From Arcticibacter tournemirensis (GTDB lineage Bacteria > Bacteroidota > Bacteroidia > Sphingobacteriales > Sphingobacteriaceae): 64,000 nt of DNA. Shown here in pieces: positions 41,115-51,200 of this stretch; the first letter of the stretch is position 1; every line of letters starts with the position of its first letter. The notes under the pieces are model-generated. The model was not told the origin of the DNA. It searched no databases and was given only the letters and a program-made list of their open reading frames with translations. The stretch spans positions 806,001 through 870,000 of the forward strand of contig NZ_VFPL01000001.1 in NCBI RefSeq assembly GCF_006716645.1. The letters are read 5' to 3'. Position numbers and translations under genes: made by a program.

Positions 41115-41980
41115 TGGAACAGAAAGTAGAGCTCAGAAAGGTCCGCGACTTTGGAGAGCTGATTAACGACACTTTTGTATTTACTAAACAGAACTGGAAG
41201 CCCCTGCTGAAGGCTTATTTTACTATTTGCGGGTTCTTCCTGGCGGCAGCCGTGATTGTGGCAGTGCTTCAGCAGCAGAGGCTGCTACAGGCTTTTGGTT
41301 CTCTTCCAACCGGCACCAGTCCATTTGCCGTATACGGCTGGGATACAGTGATCAATGTGGTGCTGGTGATGCTGTTCTATGTGATGATGACACTCACTAC
41401 CTTTTCATACATGAGCCTATATAAGGAAAAGGGCAATACAGCGCCATCGGTTGAGGAGGTGTGGAGTTACGTACGTTACTTTTTCGGGCGGATGTTTGTA
41501 GCGCAGATCCTGTTATCAATACTTATTATTATTGGCTTTGTTTGCTGTTTTATACCGGGCGTCTATTTAATGCCGGTTACCGCAATCATGCTGGCGAGCA
41601 TTGTTTTTGAGAATTCATCGCTGGGTTACTCGTTCGACAGGGGCTTCAAGCTGATTAAAGGACAATGGTGGACTACTTTTGGCGCTATGCTCGTCATGAT
41701 GGTAGTATACTATGCAGTGAGTATAGTGCTGGTGCTGCCGATAAGTCTAATTACAGGAGCGGGAGTGTTTCTTGGAAGATTTAACATGCCTTTCCCTTTT
41801 CTCGCGGCGACCGTCGTGTTACAGTATCTGGCTCAGGTCTTTATGATTCTATTGTATCTGTTGACAGGAATTGCTTATTTCAGCCTGGCTGAAGAGAAAG
41901 ACGGGGCCGGGCTCAGCGAAAGGATCAGCAGTATCGGGAAAAGTGATCCTTCGGCTGATCTTCCCGAAGAACAATATTAA
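41114..41980 (+). CDS. Multi-pass membrane protein of unknown function
   Basis: 288 aa with about six hydrophobic segments and a short charged C-terminus. It resembles membrane proteins of the glycerophosphodiester phosphodiesterase membrane-domain type, but only in general layout. 'KPLLKAYFTICGFFLAAAVI' begins the first helix. It overlaps the SpoIIM-like gene by one base and precedes the DUF4129 gene by 43 bases. No function can be assigned. Confidence 0.75.
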   Translation: MEQKVELRKVRDFGELINDTFVFTKQNWKPLLKAYFTICGFFLAAAVIVAVLQQQRLLQAFGSLPTGTSPFAVYGWDTVINVVLVMLFYVMMTLTTFSYMSLYKEKGNTAPSVEEVWSYVRYFFGRMFVAQILLSILIIIGFVCCFIPGVYLMPVTAIMLASIVFENSSLGYSFDRGFKLIKGQWWTTFGAMLVMMVVYYAVSIVLVLPISLITGAGVFLGRFNMPFPFLAATVVLQYLAQVFMILLYLLTGIAYFSLAEEKDGAGLSERISSIGKSDPSADLPEEQY

Positions 41981-42023
41981 AACACGGCAAAGTGGTGTTA
42001 AGAGGGCTTAAAAGACAACTAAA

Positions 42024-42800
42024 TTGAAGACCGGGAAAATACTATTCATTCTTTTCCTTCTTTTTGCTATGATTGTTCCGGGCATTCAGGCCGGGACCGT
42101 CCTGACAGTAAAAAAAGATAGTGCCGGCGCGGTGGTGAAGAAAGCTCCGCAGACGCTCCGGAGAGACGAGATGCATCTTCATGTGAGGGAATTTAGTAAA
42201 GAGGCTCTTAATGCTTATCGTCGCGACAAGGATTTTAATTATGATGAGAAAGGCGGAGACACGTCTGTTTCCTGGTGGGAAAGGTTCTGGGGTTGGGTGT
42301 GGGAGCAGTTCAGAAAGATACGCCTTTCTGCAGTTCCCGGATCAGCCACTTTCTGGAAAGGCTTCTTTATCGTTGCTTTTAGTGCAGTGATCATCTTTAT
42401 CATCGTTAAGTTAACAGGTATGGATATCACGCTGCTGTTTAAAGGAAGGCCAAAAGTGGTGGAAGTGCCTTATCGTGAGTCGTTGGAGAATATTCATGAG
42501 ATCTCTTTTGATGAGGAAATAGAAAACGCTATAGGAAATCATGACTTCAGGCTTGCCACCCGTTTGCTTTATCTAAAGACGCTGAAGCGCCTGAGTGATT
42601 CAGGGCGAATCAAATGGGAGCTCGATAAGACAAATTCAGCCTATATCAACGAGTTGAAGCATCCGGTACAGAAGAAGCGATTCGGGATGCTTACACGCGA
42701 GTTTGAGTATGTCTGGTACGGTGGCTTTCCGGTAGACCTGCCGGTGTTTGAAAGGATAAGGAATACTTTTTTGGATTTTAACAGGGAGGTCTACAGATGA
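42024..42800 (+). CDS. DUF4129 domain protein
   Basis: 258 aa, using a TTG start at 42024 that opens directly on a signal peptide ('MKTGKILFILFLLFAMIVPG'). A periplasmic segment of about 85 residues is followed by one membrane helix ('FIVAFSAVIIFIIVKL') and a cytoplasmic DUF4129 domain with 'RLATRLLYLKTLKRLSDSG' and 'WYGGFPVD'. It overlaps the next gene by four bases (ATGA), indicating translational coupling. Confidence 0.83.
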   Translation: MKTGKILFILFLLFAMIVPGIQAGTVLTVKKDSAGAVVKKAPQTLRRDEMHLHVREFSKEALNAYRRDKDFNYDEKGGDTSVSWWERFWGWVWEQFRKIRLSAVPGSATFWKGFFIVAFSAVIIFIIVKLTGMDITLLFKGRPKVVEVPYRESLENIHEISFDEEIENAIGNHDFRLATRLLYLKTLKRLSDSGRIKWELDKTNSAYINELKHPVQKKRFGMLTREFEYVWYGGFPVDLPVFERIRNTFLDFNREVYR

Positions 42801-43978
42801 AACAGCTAAAGACTTACCTGGTGATAGGGGGTGCCCTGCTTTTGGTTTACCTCGTAGCCCAGTATTACAGGCCTAAACCCATCAACTGGACCGTTACCTT
42901 TAATAAGGAAGATAAGATCCCCTATGGTACTTACGTGGTATATAACAGGCTAAAAGATATCTTTCCAGAACAAAGGATCCGGACGGAGCGGCGGGCTCCT
43001 TACCTTACTTTTACAGAGGACACTGTTGAAACGGGATCGTATATACTGATTGCTGAAACGGTAAAGATGGACGAGTACGATTTCCATAAGCTCAGGAATT
43101 ATATGCTGAGAGGAAATACGGTACTCATCGCTGCTTATTATCCCGGCACTTATCTTACCGACTCACTTGGAATCAAGATCAACACAGAGTTAAGCCTGGG
43201 AAGCGAGGAGAATACGTCGCTTCACTTTGTTAACCCTTCCCTGGATCCATCAAGAAAATATCGTTTTGATAAAGGAATAGGGCAGCAGTATTTCAGTGGT
43301 TTTGATACCTCGAAAGCGGTGGTTCTTGGAATGAACAACAGGGGACATGCAAACTTTATCAGGTATACTTACGGTAAAGGAAATCTGTTCCTGCTTGCCA
43401 GCCCCTTCTTTTTCTCTAATTATAACATGCTTAAACCGGATGGCGCAGAGTACGCTTCGAAGACTTTGTCGTACCTGAAGCCAGGCAGAGAAGTGGTGTG
43501 GGACGAGTTCTCTAGTCTGGGCAACGAAGACAATAGTTCGCCAATGAGAGTGTTTCTTCGCAATCCTTCCTTGAAGTGGGCATGGTATCTTTCACTTTTC
43601 AGCCTTCTGATCTTTGTGATTTATGAGATAAAAAGAAGGCAGCGTATTATACCAGTGATAGAGCCTCTTAAAAATACTTCTGCCGACTTTGTGAGGGTTG
43701 TAGGACGCGTTTATTACGAGCAGAAGGATCATACTGACATTGCGAAGAAGAAGGTTGTCTACCTGCTGGAGTTTATCCGCTCGAGATATCATTTGAAAAT
43801 GGAAAAGCCGGATAAGAAGTTTTCTGACCTGCTCAGCGCCAAATCGGGTATTGATAATGTGCTTATAGTCGACCTTGTCCGGCAGATGGCCCAGCTGGCG
43901 CGGTACAATATGGTAAGCGAACGTGAGCTAATAGAACTAAATAAGAATATTGAATCCTTTTACCAGAAATCAAGATAA
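42797..43978 (+). CDS. DUF4350 domain protein
   Basis: 393 aa membrane-anchored protein. It has an N-terminal helix ('YLVIGGALLLVYLVAQYY'), an extracytoplasmic amidotransferase-like DUF4350 domain (about 40-250) and a second helix near 258-275 ('WYLSLFSLLIFVIYEI'), then a cytoplasmic helical tail. It overlaps both neighbours by one to four bases, so it is part of a tightly coupled operon. The function is unknown. Confidence 0.83.
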   Translation: MKQLKTYLVIGGALLLVYLVAQYYRPKPINWTVTFNKEDKIPYGTYVVYNRLKDIFPEQRIRTERRAPYLTFTEDTVETGSYILIAETVKMDEYDFHKLRNYMLRGNTVLIAAYYPGTYLTDSLGIKINTELSLGSEENTSLHFVNPSLDPSRKYRFDKGIGQQYFSGFDTSKAVVLGMNNRGHANFIRYTYGKGNLFLLASPFFFSNYNMLKPDGAEYASKTLSYLKPGREVVWDEFSSLGNEDNSSPMRVFLRNPSLKWAWYLSLFSLLIFVIYEIKRRQRIIPVIEPLKNTSADFVRVVGRVYYEQKDHTDIAKKKVVYLLEFIRSRYHLKMEKPDKKFSDLLSAKSGIDNVLIVDLVRQMAQLARYNMVSERELIELNKNIESFYQKSR

Positions 43979-44955
43979 TGGAAGAAGAAATTTTTGAGAA
44001 CCGGACCGACCTCAGTCAGCTGAACGCATCTGTTGAGCAAATCAGGGAGGCATTAAGTAAGATCATTATAGGGCAGAACGAAATGATCGACCTGCTGATC
44101 GCAGGGATCCTGGCCGATGGGCACGTACTTATTGAAGGCGTACCGGGGGTTGCAAAGACACTTACAGCCCGGCTCCTGGCGCGTAGTATTGATTCGGACT
44201 TTTCACGTATCCAGTTTACGCCCGACTTGATGCCTTCGGACGTGCTTGGCACGTCTGTATTTAATCCCAAAGAAGCGTCCTTTGAATTCAAAAAGGGTCC
44301 GATATTTGGCAACGTAGTCCTCGTAGACGAAATAAACAGAGCCCCGGCGAAAACACAGTCGGCTTTGTTTGAGGTGATGGAAGAAAGGCAGATAACGATA
44401 GATGGTCATACTTATAAAATGGATGAGCCTTTTATTGTTCTGGCTACTCAAAACCCGATTGAACACGAGGGTACTTATCGTTTGCCGGAAGCGCAGCTTG
44501 ATCGCTTTCTTTTCAAAGTAGAGGTGGGATATCCTTCGTTGGAGGAGGAAACAATGATTCTCATGCAACAGCATCAGCTGAAGACCAGTGATAAATTAAA
44601 TGAAATTCAGCCAGTTCTGTCAGAGCGACAAATTATGGACTACCGGGCGCAGGTAAGGGGCCTGCATGTAGAGCAGAAGCTGCTGGAGTTTGCAGCGCAG
44701 ATTATCCATGACACCAGGATCAGCAAGTCACTCTATCTTGGTGCTTCTCCAAGAGCGTCGTTGTCGGTGATAAACAGTGCGAAAGCTATCGCAGCAATGC
44801 AGGGAAGAGACTTTGTTACTCCTGAAGACATCATAAGGGTGGTCCCTCCGGTTCTGCGTCACCGCATAATACTTACGCCTGATAAGGAAATGGAAGGGGT
44901 TTCGGCAGACGAGGTACTGGCAGATATAATTAAGAAGATAGAGGTGCCGAGGTAA
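43978..44955 (+). CDS. MoxR family AAA+ ATPase
   Basis: 325 aa chaperone-like ATPase. The Walker A is 'EGVPGVAKT', Walker B 'VVLVDEINRAPAKTQ', sensor 1 lies in 'FIVLATQNPIEHEGTYRLPEAQLDRF', and a lid domain follows ('ASPRASLSVINSAKA'). MoxR ATPases usually act with the adjacent DUF58 and other extracytoplasmic partners in protein or complex maturation. It starts at the TAATG junction with the DUF4350 gene. Confidence 0.94.
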   Translation: MEEEIFENRTDLSQLNASVEQIREALSKIIIGQNEMIDLLIAGILADGHVLIEGVPGVAKTLTARLLARSIDSDFSRIQFTPDLMPSDVLGTSVFNPKEASFEFKKGPIFGNVVLVDEINRAPAKTQSALFEVMEERQITIDGHTYKMDEPFIVLATQNPIEHEGTYRLPEAQLDRFLFKVEVGYPSLEEETMILMQQHQLKTSDKLNEIQPVLSERQIMDYRAQVRGLHVEQKLLEFAAQIIHDTRISKSLYLGASPRASLSVINSAKAIAAMQGRDFVTPEDIIRVVPPVLRHRIILTPDKEMEGVSADEVLADIIKKIEVPR

Positions 44956-44975
44956 GTAACTCAAAACACATAGCA

Positions 44976-46322
44976 TTGAAAAGTTTTTTCGCCAAATATT
45001 ACCGCAACTTGTTTTTGAGCAACCGCCTGTTTATGGTATTGGGCTGCTGTGTTGTATTGTTCCTGCTATCGTTTTTCTTTCCGTGGCTTGGTGATTTACC
45101 CGCTTTGTTTTTATGTACGGCGGTACTTCTTCTTAGCGCTGATATATGGCTTCTTTACCGCGTGGACGAGGGTCTGTTCGCCCGTCGTAACGCTCCGGAG
45201 AAGCTTAGCAACGGTGACGAAAATAAGCTGGGGATCTATATTGAAAATTTTTATCGCTTTGCCGTCAGTGCGAACATTATAGACGAGATCCCTTTTCAGT
45301 TCCAGAAGCGAGATCTGTTGTTTGAGACGCAGCTTAAAAGCAAACAGCATAAGATCCTGGAATATTTTCTTAAGCCTTTAAAGAGGGGCGAATACGAGTT
45401 TGGCGCTATTCATGTTTATGTAAAATCGCCCCTCGGCTTTATCAGTCGCCGGTACTCTTTTGAACAGACGATGGTTTTGCCCGTTTATCCCTCTTTTCTG
45501 CAAATGCGAAAGTATGAGCTGATGGCTGTTTCCAACCGACTTAGCGAAGTAGGAATAAAAAAGATCAGAAGGCTGGGGCACAGTATGGAGTTTGAACAGG
45601 TGAAGAACTATGTTTCGGGCGATGATTACCGTACAATTAACTGGAAAGCTACTGCCAGGCGAGGTGAATTAATGGTGAATTCGTACACGGACGAAAAGTC
45701 GCAGCATGTGTATTGTGTGATCGATAAGTCGCGGGCCATGAAGATGCCTTTTGATGGGCTAAGTCTCCTCGATTATTCCATTAATGCCTCACTGGTTTTA
45801 TCCAATATTGCTATCCTGAAAGAAGACAAAGCCGGCCTGATAACGGCTTCGGAAAAGATAGGAACGGTAGTGCCGGCCGACCGGCAGGCGGTGCAGATCA
45901 GAAAGATATTGGACGTCCTTTATAAAGAAAAGACCCGGTACCTCGAAATAAACATGGAGGCGGTGTATAACAAGATCAGAAGCACTTTGAAACAGAGGAG
46001 CCTGATTGTTCTATTTACGAATTTTGAAAGTATGTCGGCCCTGCAGCGTCAGTTGCCTTTTCTTAAAAGAATTGCCCGCTTTCATTTACTTCTGGTTGTT
46101 TTTTTTGAGAACACCGAGCTGAGAAAATTAAGCGAAGCGCCTGCTGACGACGTAGAAGGAATTTATATCAAGACTATCGCTGAAAAGTTCACCTTCGAAA
46201 AGAAGCAGATTGTAAAGGAACTGGCAAAGTGGGGAATCCAGTCTATTCTCACGTCTCCCCAGGATCTTACCGTAAATACCATAAACCGCTATCTGGAAAT
46301 AAAGGCGAGGCAGGAAATATAA
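44976..46322 (+). CDS. DUF58 domain protein
   Basis: 448 aa. A TTG at 44976 is the only sensible start. Two N-terminal membrane helices ('FMVLGCCVVLFLLSFFFPWL' and 'LPALFLCTAVLLLSADIWLL') anchor a beta-rich region and the DUF58 domain 'SGDDYRTINWKATARRGELM', followed by a von Willebrand A-like part. It is the standard partner of MoxR. It ends the seven-gene group. Confidence 0.9.
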   Translation: MKSFFAKYYRNLFLSNRLFMVLGCCVVLFLLSFFFPWLGDLPALFLCTAVLLLSADIWLLYRVDEGLFARRNAPEKLSNGDENKLGIYIENFYRFAVSANIIDEIPFQFQKRDLLFETQLKSKQHKILEYFLKPLKRGEYEFGAIHVYVKSPLGFISRRYSFEQTMVLPVYPSFLQMRKYELMAVSNRLSEVGIKKIRRLGHSMEFEQVKNYVSGDDYRTINWKATARRGELMVNSYTDEKSQHVYCVIDKSRAMKMPFDGLSLLDYSINASLVLSNIAILKEDKAGLITASEKIGTVVPADRQAVQIRKILDVLYKEKTRYLEINMEAVYNKIRSTLKQRSLIVLFTNFESMSALQRQLPFLKRIARFHLLLVVFFENTELRKLSEAPADDVEGIYIKTIAEKFTFEKKQIVKELAKWGIQSILTSPQDLTVNTINRYLEIKARQEI

Positions 46323-46381
46323 CTCTTTGGCCCCGCGAGGAGGTGAAGCGTTTAATTCTTCTGTTACAAACTTAAATTTAT

Positions 46382-46389
46382 TAGCTTTG
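46382..46389 (+). promoter_or_regulatory. -7 element for the ECF sigma gene
   Basis: TAGCTTTG is a perfect TAnnTTTG match, 20 bases before the ATG. It implies a very short leader. The -33 element is not clear. Confidence 0.55.
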
Positions 46390-46408
46390 TTCAACCTCTA
46401 TAAGCCGA

Positions 46409-46984
46409 ATGAACTACCAGTTATTGTCAGATTACGAATTGATGGATCTGCTAAAAGCTTCCGACGAAAAGGCTTTTGAGGAGATATATCTGCGGCACTG
46501 GAGAGGGGCCTTCTTAACAACGTATAAAAAAACCGGAAATAAGGAGCTTTCCGAAGAATTGCTCCAGAATGTGTTTTTGGATCTGTGGAGAAAAAGGGGC
46601 GCAGTTAACATTCAAAATCTTCCTAATTACATATATAGCTCAGTAAGGTATGCTGTCATTAATCATATTAAGTCGCAGATTGTTCAGGAGAAGTATCTTG
46701 AGTATAGCATGACACATGCAGAACAGGAGGAAGCATCTTCTGATCATCTCGTCCTGATGCGGGATCTGGCTGATGCTATAGAGAAGGGTATTTCACTCTT
46801 ACCTCAAAAGACGCAGCAGGTTTTCAGGCTAAGCCGGTTTGATAATCACACAGTAAGAGAAATTGCGCAGCAGCTAAAAATATCTGAAAAAGCAGTAGAA
46901 TATCATATTACACGCTCGCTTAAGACAATGCGATATTATCTGAAGGATTACCTTCTTTTCCTGATCCTGTTCTGGATCTTTTAA
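46409..46984 (+). CDS. ECF RNA polymerase sigma factor (FecI-like)
   Basis: 191 aa extracytoplasmic-function sigma factor. Region 2 covers 'LKASDEKAFEEIYLRHWRG' to 'NVFLDLWRKRG', and region 4 has 'LPQKTQQVFRLSRFDNHTVREIAQQLKISEKAVEYHITRSLKTM' in pieces typical of Bacteroidota SusC-linked sigma factors. It ends in a hydrophobic tail common in this group. With FecR downstream and an STN-type SusC after that, it should switch on the second utilisation locus when the SusC signals ligand. Confidence 0.94.
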   Translation: MNYQLLSDYELMDLLKASDEKAFEEIYLRHWRGAFLTTYKKTGNKELSEELLQNVFLDLWRKRGAVNIQNLPNYIYSSVRYAVINHIKSQIVQEKYLEYSMTHAEQEEASSDHLVLMRDLADAIEKGISLLPQKTQQVFRLSRFDNHTVREIAQQLKISEKAVEYHITRSLKTMRYYLKDYLLFLILFWIF

Positions 46985-47058
46985 AAAAAGTAAATTTTCT
47001 TTTAGGGGTATAGGCCCTGTTCTTTACTTATAGATTAAACAACCATTTTGATCTAATT

Positions 47059-48099
47059 ATGAGCAGAGAAGCCTTTCATCAATTATTGCAGCGCTATCTT
47101 GACGGAAACTGTACTTCTGAAGAAAAGAAGATAGTAGAGCAATGGTATGGATTGCTTGACAAGAACGATCTGCCTGAGGTTCCTGAAGAAAGCTTTAATG
47201 AAATAGAACAGCGGCTCTGGGATAAGGTAAAGCCTGAATCTGAATTTGTGGAACGTCGCGCAGAAAAGAAGGTGGTGAGATCAATGTGGATAAGGATATC
47301 CGTGGCCGCAGCCGTTGTTTTGGTGACATTGGTAGCCGGTCTTCTGACGCGTTATCAGAATGAGGAACCAGAGTTTTTGGCAGAGAACGCATTATCGAAC
47401 CTTGGCGAGAAAATAAATCATACCGATCACAGGATAGCCGTCCTCCTTGAAGATGGCAGCCGGGTTGTATTAAAGCCGAAAGCGTCAATTTCCTACCCAA
47501 GGCACTTCAGCGCCAGAAAGAGGGAGGTTATTTTAAAAGGAGAGGCCTTCTTTGATGTAAGCAAGAATCCTGGAAGGCCATTTCTTGTGTTCAATGACGA
47601 TGTTATTATTCGTGTCGTTGGTACAAGCTTTACGGTAAAGCCAGGCCGGGGATTTAGAAAAACAGAGGTGTTAGTAAGCAGCGGCAAGGTAATCGTGACG
47701 GAGAAGCCGACGAGGAAGAGCTTTGCCAGGCTATTTAATCTGGAGGACAAAGTGGAACTAACGCCTAATCAAAAAGCCACGTTTGACCCTTCGGATGGCC
47801 ACCTGGAAGTCGGCTTGGTGGATGATCCCGTTCCGCTGATATCGCCTGAGAACGGCAGTCGTCAATCAGTTAGTTTTATCTTCAACGAAAGCCCCATCTC
47901 ATCGGTTCTTGATGAGCTCGAAAAAGTATACGGAGTAAAGATTGTGACCCGTAATGATGCGATGAAGCATTGCACCTTCACAGGAGATCTCTCCGGACAA
48001 GATCTTTACAGTAAGCTTGAATTTATCTGTCAGTCAATTAAGGCTTCCTACGAAATAAAGGGTGTAACAATATATATCGAAGGAAAAGGATGTAATTAA
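47059..48099 (+). CDS. FecR-family anti-sigma factor
   Basis: 346 aa single-pass inner membrane protein. The cytoplasmic N-terminus ('LLQRYLDGNCTSEEKKIVEQWY') would hold the sigma factor. A membrane helix lies about 78-96 ('WIRISVAAAVVLVTLVAGLL'). The periplasmic FecR domain carries 'LEDGSRVVLKPKASISYPRHF' and 'VILKGEAFFDVSKNPGRPF', and a C-terminal domain of DUF4974 type ('VLDELEKVYGVKIV') meets the STN domain of the SusC. It is 74 bases after the sigma gene. Confidence 0.94.
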   Translation: MSREAFHQLLQRYLDGNCTSEEKKIVEQWYGLLDKNDLPEVPEESFNEIEQRLWDKVKPESEFVERRAEKKVVRSMWIRISVAAAVVLVTLVAGLLTRYQNEEPEFLAENALSNLGEKINHTDHRIAVLLEDGSRVVLKPKASISYPRHFSARKREVILKGEAFFDVSKNPGRPFLVFNDDVIIRVVGTSFTVKPGRGFRKTEVLVSSGKVIVTEKPTRKSFARLFNLEDKVELTPNQKATFDPSDGHLEVGLVDDPVPLISPENGSRQSVSFIFNESPISSVLDELEKVYGVKIVTRNDAMKHCTFTGDLSGQDLYSKLEFICQSIKASYEIKGVTIYIEGKGCN

Positions 48100-48161
48100 C
48101 CAATTCGTAAACAATAAAATATAGATTATGAAATAAGAGATACGAAAGAAGTAGGAAAAAA

Positions 48162-48204
48162 AACTGGCAATATGAGGGTATTGCCAGTTATAACCCATAA
48201 GGGT
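48162..48204 (+). other. Structured leader element upstream of SusC
   Basis: A perfect 11-base stem, AACTGGCAATA (48162-48172) and TATTGCCAGTT (48179-48189), has a six-base loop TGAGGG. Just after it, ACCC (48193-48196) can pair with GGGT at 48201-48204 or with the loop's GGG. No U-tract follows, so it is not a standard terminator. It may be a leader structure or mRNA processing element between fecR and susC. Confidence 0.5.
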
Positions 48205-48250
48205 ATTCTGTCCGCTAACCATTTTATTCACGAACAAAACTTTTAAAGTT

Positions 48251-51200
48251 ATGAAAAAAAAGCGATTTGTTGCTTTAATAAAGACAGCAATGAGAGTGAC
48301 TTTTACACAAATTTTTCTAGGTATTTTATTCACATGTGCTTCATACGCGAGCAATGTCACTGCTCAGGGTGTATTGAACAGGGAGATCTCTTTGTCAGTG
48401 GAGCAGGGCGATATAAAACAGGTGTTAAAGCAAATTCAAAACCAGGCAGACGTAAAATTCGTCTATAGCCCGTCGGCCATACGTGCAGATAGGAAAATTT
48501 CTATGAATGTGACATCAAAGCGTTTGGGGGAATTTCTTGATGAGGATCTAAGCGCTCTGTATATTAATTATAAAATTCTGGACGGTAAGATCTTACTGTT
48601 CAATAGAGAGAATGCTGGAAAGGCAGAGAGTGAATCAGCACTAAGGGTCAATGTTACCGGAACTGTCAAGTCTTCCGCCGGCGAGTCTTTACCAGGCGTA
48701 AGCGTCAGAATTAAAGGATCTACAGGAGGCTCTTCGACTGATGCTAGCGGACGGTTTGTATTAAATGTTCCGGACCTGAACGCAACTCTTGTTTTTACAT
48801 ATATAGGATTTACTACTCAGGAAGTTCCCCTTAATGGAAGAACGAATATCAGTGTTGTCCTTCTGGAATCTACAAGTAATCTTGAGGAAGTGATCGTTAT
48901 TGGTTATCAGACTGTAAGAAAACGGGATGTGACCGGGGCGAATGTTACTGTAAGCACAGTAAACGCGGCTAGGGTTACTGGGAATTCCGTTGCTGAGTCT
49001 ATACAGGGCTTGTCTCCCGGCGTGACCGTGAGAAATGGTGGGGCGCCCGGTCAGAATTCGACGATTGAGATCAGGGGGGTTGCCAGTTTTACGACTACAG
49101 CGCCCTTGTACGTAATAGATGGTATGATTGCAGACGCCAATTCAACTATTAACTCCAATGATGTAGAATCTATACAGGTATTGAAAGATGCTTCAGCTGC
49201 TGCTATCTACGGATCCAGGGCAGCCAATGGCGTGATTATAATAACCACTAAAAAAGGAAAAGAAGGCCCTGCAAAAATTAATCTTTCAGCCCGGTATGGT
49301 GTGCAGCAAATCCCCAAGCGTTGGGATGTGATGAACGCCCGTGAATATGCAGATTTAAAAAGCCAGGCATTCATTAATTCGAATATGCCTGTTCCTGCGA
49401 ATATTTCTACAGGTTTCGATCCTTCTATTGATACTGACTGGCAGGATGAAACGATCCAGACTGGTGGTGTGCAGGACTATAACCTTAGTGCATCAGGTGG
49501 AACAAAAAACAGCAACTATCTAATTTCCGGGAGTTATTTTGATAATAAAGGAGTGGTTCGCGGTTATGACTTCAAAAGAGGAAGTCTCAGGATAAACACT
49601 GAGGCACAAAAGGGGAGACTAAAGATTGGAGAAAACCTCTTGTTAAGTCACACTTTAAGTAAGTACCCGGTTGGCATTAATGCTTTCTATGATATGCCAC
49701 AGCTTTTGCCTATCATACCCGTTCAGAGTAGCGCATATATAACAGATGACAACCCATGGGGGTACGGTATCGGTACAGATGCCGCGACCACATATGCTAT
49801 AAATCCGGTCGCTCTCAATAGCTTGAGAAAAGGGAAAGACACTTATTCAAAAGCAGTTGGGAATGCGTACCTTGATTTTAAATTAACTAACTGGTTAAAC
49901 TATCGCTTTAATACCGGCCTTGAAGTGAGCTTCGACGCAATAAATGAAGTGAGAAAACCTGGCGCCTGGGCGTATAAACAGCCCGCAGCTACAGAAAGTT
50001 ATGTACAGGAAACAAGGCGACGTTTTTTAAGTACCCTTTTCGAACATACCCTGAATTTTGAAAAGACTTTTTCAAAACACTCTTTAAATGGTGTCGTTGG
50101 TTTCTCCGAGCAAACAGTGAAAGTTGAGGATGTTGGTGCAAGAAGATTAGGGCTTTCACAGTATGAAGGGAATTACCTTACGACTATAAGATCAGCCGGG
50201 GGAGCGCAGACAAATTCCGGAGAAATTTCTAATTGGTATAAAACGAGAGGAATATTAGGACGCGTAAATTATTCTTATGATGATAAATATCTGTTCACTT
50301 TCTCGAATCGCTATGATATGGATTCTCGCTTCGCGGAAGACTACCGGAATGCCTATTTCCCCTCGGTAGGACTGGGCTGGAGGATTAGCAAAGAGGATTT
50401 CTTTAAAGTGAACTGGATATCGGATCTGAAGCTCCGCGCTTCTTACGGTAAATTAGGTATAGTTACTATAGGATCATATCAATACCTTTCCTATCTGAAT
50501 CAGGGTCCAGTTGCTATTTTCGGGCCGGGACAAACGCCTAATAACGGCGCCACACAAGCAAGGCTCTCTAATGCAGATCTTACCTGGGAGGATAGGATAA
50601 GCAAGAATATCGGGTTAGACGCAACGCTTCTGAATGGCAGTGTCACCGCAACTCTTGACATATACAATACTTATTCAAAAAATGCCCTGCTTTATATTGA
50701 TCTTCCCCGATATTTGGGGAATCTACAGGGTAACCCGCCTGTGAACGCAGCTTCTATTCGAAATAAAGGCGTAGAAGCAGCAATAACCTACCGGAACAAT
50801 AAAAGTGATTTTAAATGGGATGTGTCCGGCAATTTTACAACGATTAAGAATGTTGTAGAGAGTGTTGGCAATCAAAGTGCTCAGAAAAACTATATTCAGG
50901 CCAATAATGCCCGTACACAGGTGGGTAGATCAGTTGGTGAGTGGTTTCTCATTCAAGCGGATGGTTTGTTCCAGAACCAGGCTGAAATAAACAATTATAA
51001 AAACTCTCAAGGCCAGATAATTCAGCCGAATGCAAAACCAGGCGATGTAAGATACAAGGATTTGAACGATGATGGGAAAATTGACGACGAGGACCGCGCT
51101 TTTGATGGCTCACCCTGGCCAACGTTACAAACAGGTTTTCAGTTTAATGCCTCTTATAAGCGATTTAACCTAAACTTACAGCTTGTTGGTATATTTGGTT

